Shown: positions 63,671-64,000 of the stretch, piece after piece
How the letters are laid out: every line of letters starts with the position of its first letter
Position numbering within the stretch: position 1 is the stretch's first letter
Assembly (NCBI RefSeq): GCF_044360475.1
Contig: NZ_CP043494.1
Span: 7,006,001-7,070,000 of the forward strand
DNA: 64,000 nt
Source: Archangium minus
GTDB taxonomy: Bacteria > Myxococcota > Myxococcia > Myxococcales > Myxococcaceae
Direction: 5' to 3'
Program-made: the position numbers and the translations under genes
The notes under the pieces: generated by a model
The model's database searches: none
What the model saw: only the letters and a program-made list of their open reading frames with translations
What the model was told of the DNA's origin: nothing

Positions 63671-64000
63671 TCAGTGCCGCATGGAAGACGCGAAGCGCCA
63701 CGCCAGCAGGCGCCCGCAGGCCCCAATCGCTACCACCATGGACCTGTCCGGTGAGAGCGTCAGCCCTTCAAGGGCCACGTCCGCATGGAGCGCCCAGAGC
63801 GGGCGCCGCCCCCGAGTGGGGTACCAGCCACAAAGCTGCCCGTCCTGCCCAGTGGACAACAGCAGCTCGGAGCCCGCGCCGTCCTCGAGGAAGGCGAGCC
63901 CCGTCACCCGCTCCGAGTGGGCCCTCAGGGGATGCGGGCGCTGCTGATCGCGAACCCGGGAGCCCAGCTCCCAGACGACGACCTGCTCGGCGTCCCCGGT
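63671..64000 (-). CDS. WD40-repeat protein (partial, N-terminus outside window)
   Basis: The last 109 residues of a gene entering from the right edge; the frame is open through the edge. Two WD40-type blades are visible: VVVWELGS before LRAHSERVTGLAFLED, then LLLSTGQDGQLCGWYP and a last VALEGLTLSPDRSMVVAIGACGRLLAW. It is the gene before the CobW GTPase. Partners and full length cannot be seen. Confidence 0.75.
   Translation of the reverse strand, partial: TGDAEQVVVWELGSRVRDQQRPHPLRAHSERVTGLAFLEDGAGSELLLSTGQDGQLCGWYPTRGRRPLWALHADVALEGLTLSPDRSMVVAIGACGRLLAWRFASSMRH

Overview
The window is high-GC chromosomal DNA with tight gene packing. The gene set points to a myxobacterium of the Cystobacterineae type (an Archangium/Cystobacter/Stigmatella relative). 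The signs are a PEGA-tailed Ser/Thr kinase, an ECF sigma factor with a DUF4384-type anti-sigma, a caspase-like protease with a barrel tail, many lipoproteins with Cys-rich or Asp/Asn-rich repeats, secreted glucanases, and a Fur-controlled operon resembling part of the myxochelin iron regulon. No rRNA, tRNA, CRISPR array, insertion sequence or prophage was seen.

Layout. 1-3431: an SRPBCC protein cut by the window edge, a secreted cyclase-family lipoprotein, BluB (lower cobalamin ligand synthesis) and an envelope protein that overlaps bluB convergently. 3520-7816: ECF sigma factor, membrane anti-sigma, caspase-barrel protein, then a lipoprotein. The same promoter-like element stands before the sigma gene and before the lipoprotein gene. 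7829-9237: a STAS protein and an MlaF-type ATPase (an MlaB/MlaF-like pair without a permease). 9397-13835: a three-gene operon of exported proteins, two with CxxCH motifs and one Tat-exported DUF1501/1552-like protein. 13991-17259: an IclR regulator, a secreted esterase-like hydrolase and an outer-membrane channel, with two arrays of a 17-bp palindrome. 17630-26653: a GH16 glucanase, a very large GH3 enzyme with three discoidin domains, and a beta-propeller phytase.

26738-32195: a DUF3060 protein, then a metal-handling locus. It holds a P1B ATPase of the CtpC type, a small His-tailed PacL-like membrane protein, and a divergent ZIP-like/ArsP-like fusion permease with a His/Cys-rich repeat tail. 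32200-41048: a CBM3-GH16 enzyme, pyruvate phosphate dikinase, a DUF7151-repeat lipoprotein, a DTW-domain tRNA modification enzyme and a yellow/royal-jelly-family lipoprotein. 41145-45372: a LysR regulator, a Ser/Thr kinase with a zinc-ribbon N-terminus, and two small proteins. 45494-51170: a Fur-box-like site followed by an MFS exporter, an MxcL-like aminotransferase and a siderophore ABC importer (binding protein, permease, ATPase).

53028-58682 holds the most unusual locus: a Ro60/TROVE-like protein with a metal-binding vWA domain, a protein with a possible ARPP-type domain and a C-terminal Fis-like helix-turn-helix, a HEAT-repeat protein and a DUF6348-like protein, all in one direction. It may be an RNA-surveillance or conflict system. 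The rest is an aldo/keto reductase, an alpha/beta hydrolase lacking the expected His, a TonB/TPR lipoprotein, a CobW-family GTPase (TTG start) and the end of a WD40 protein.
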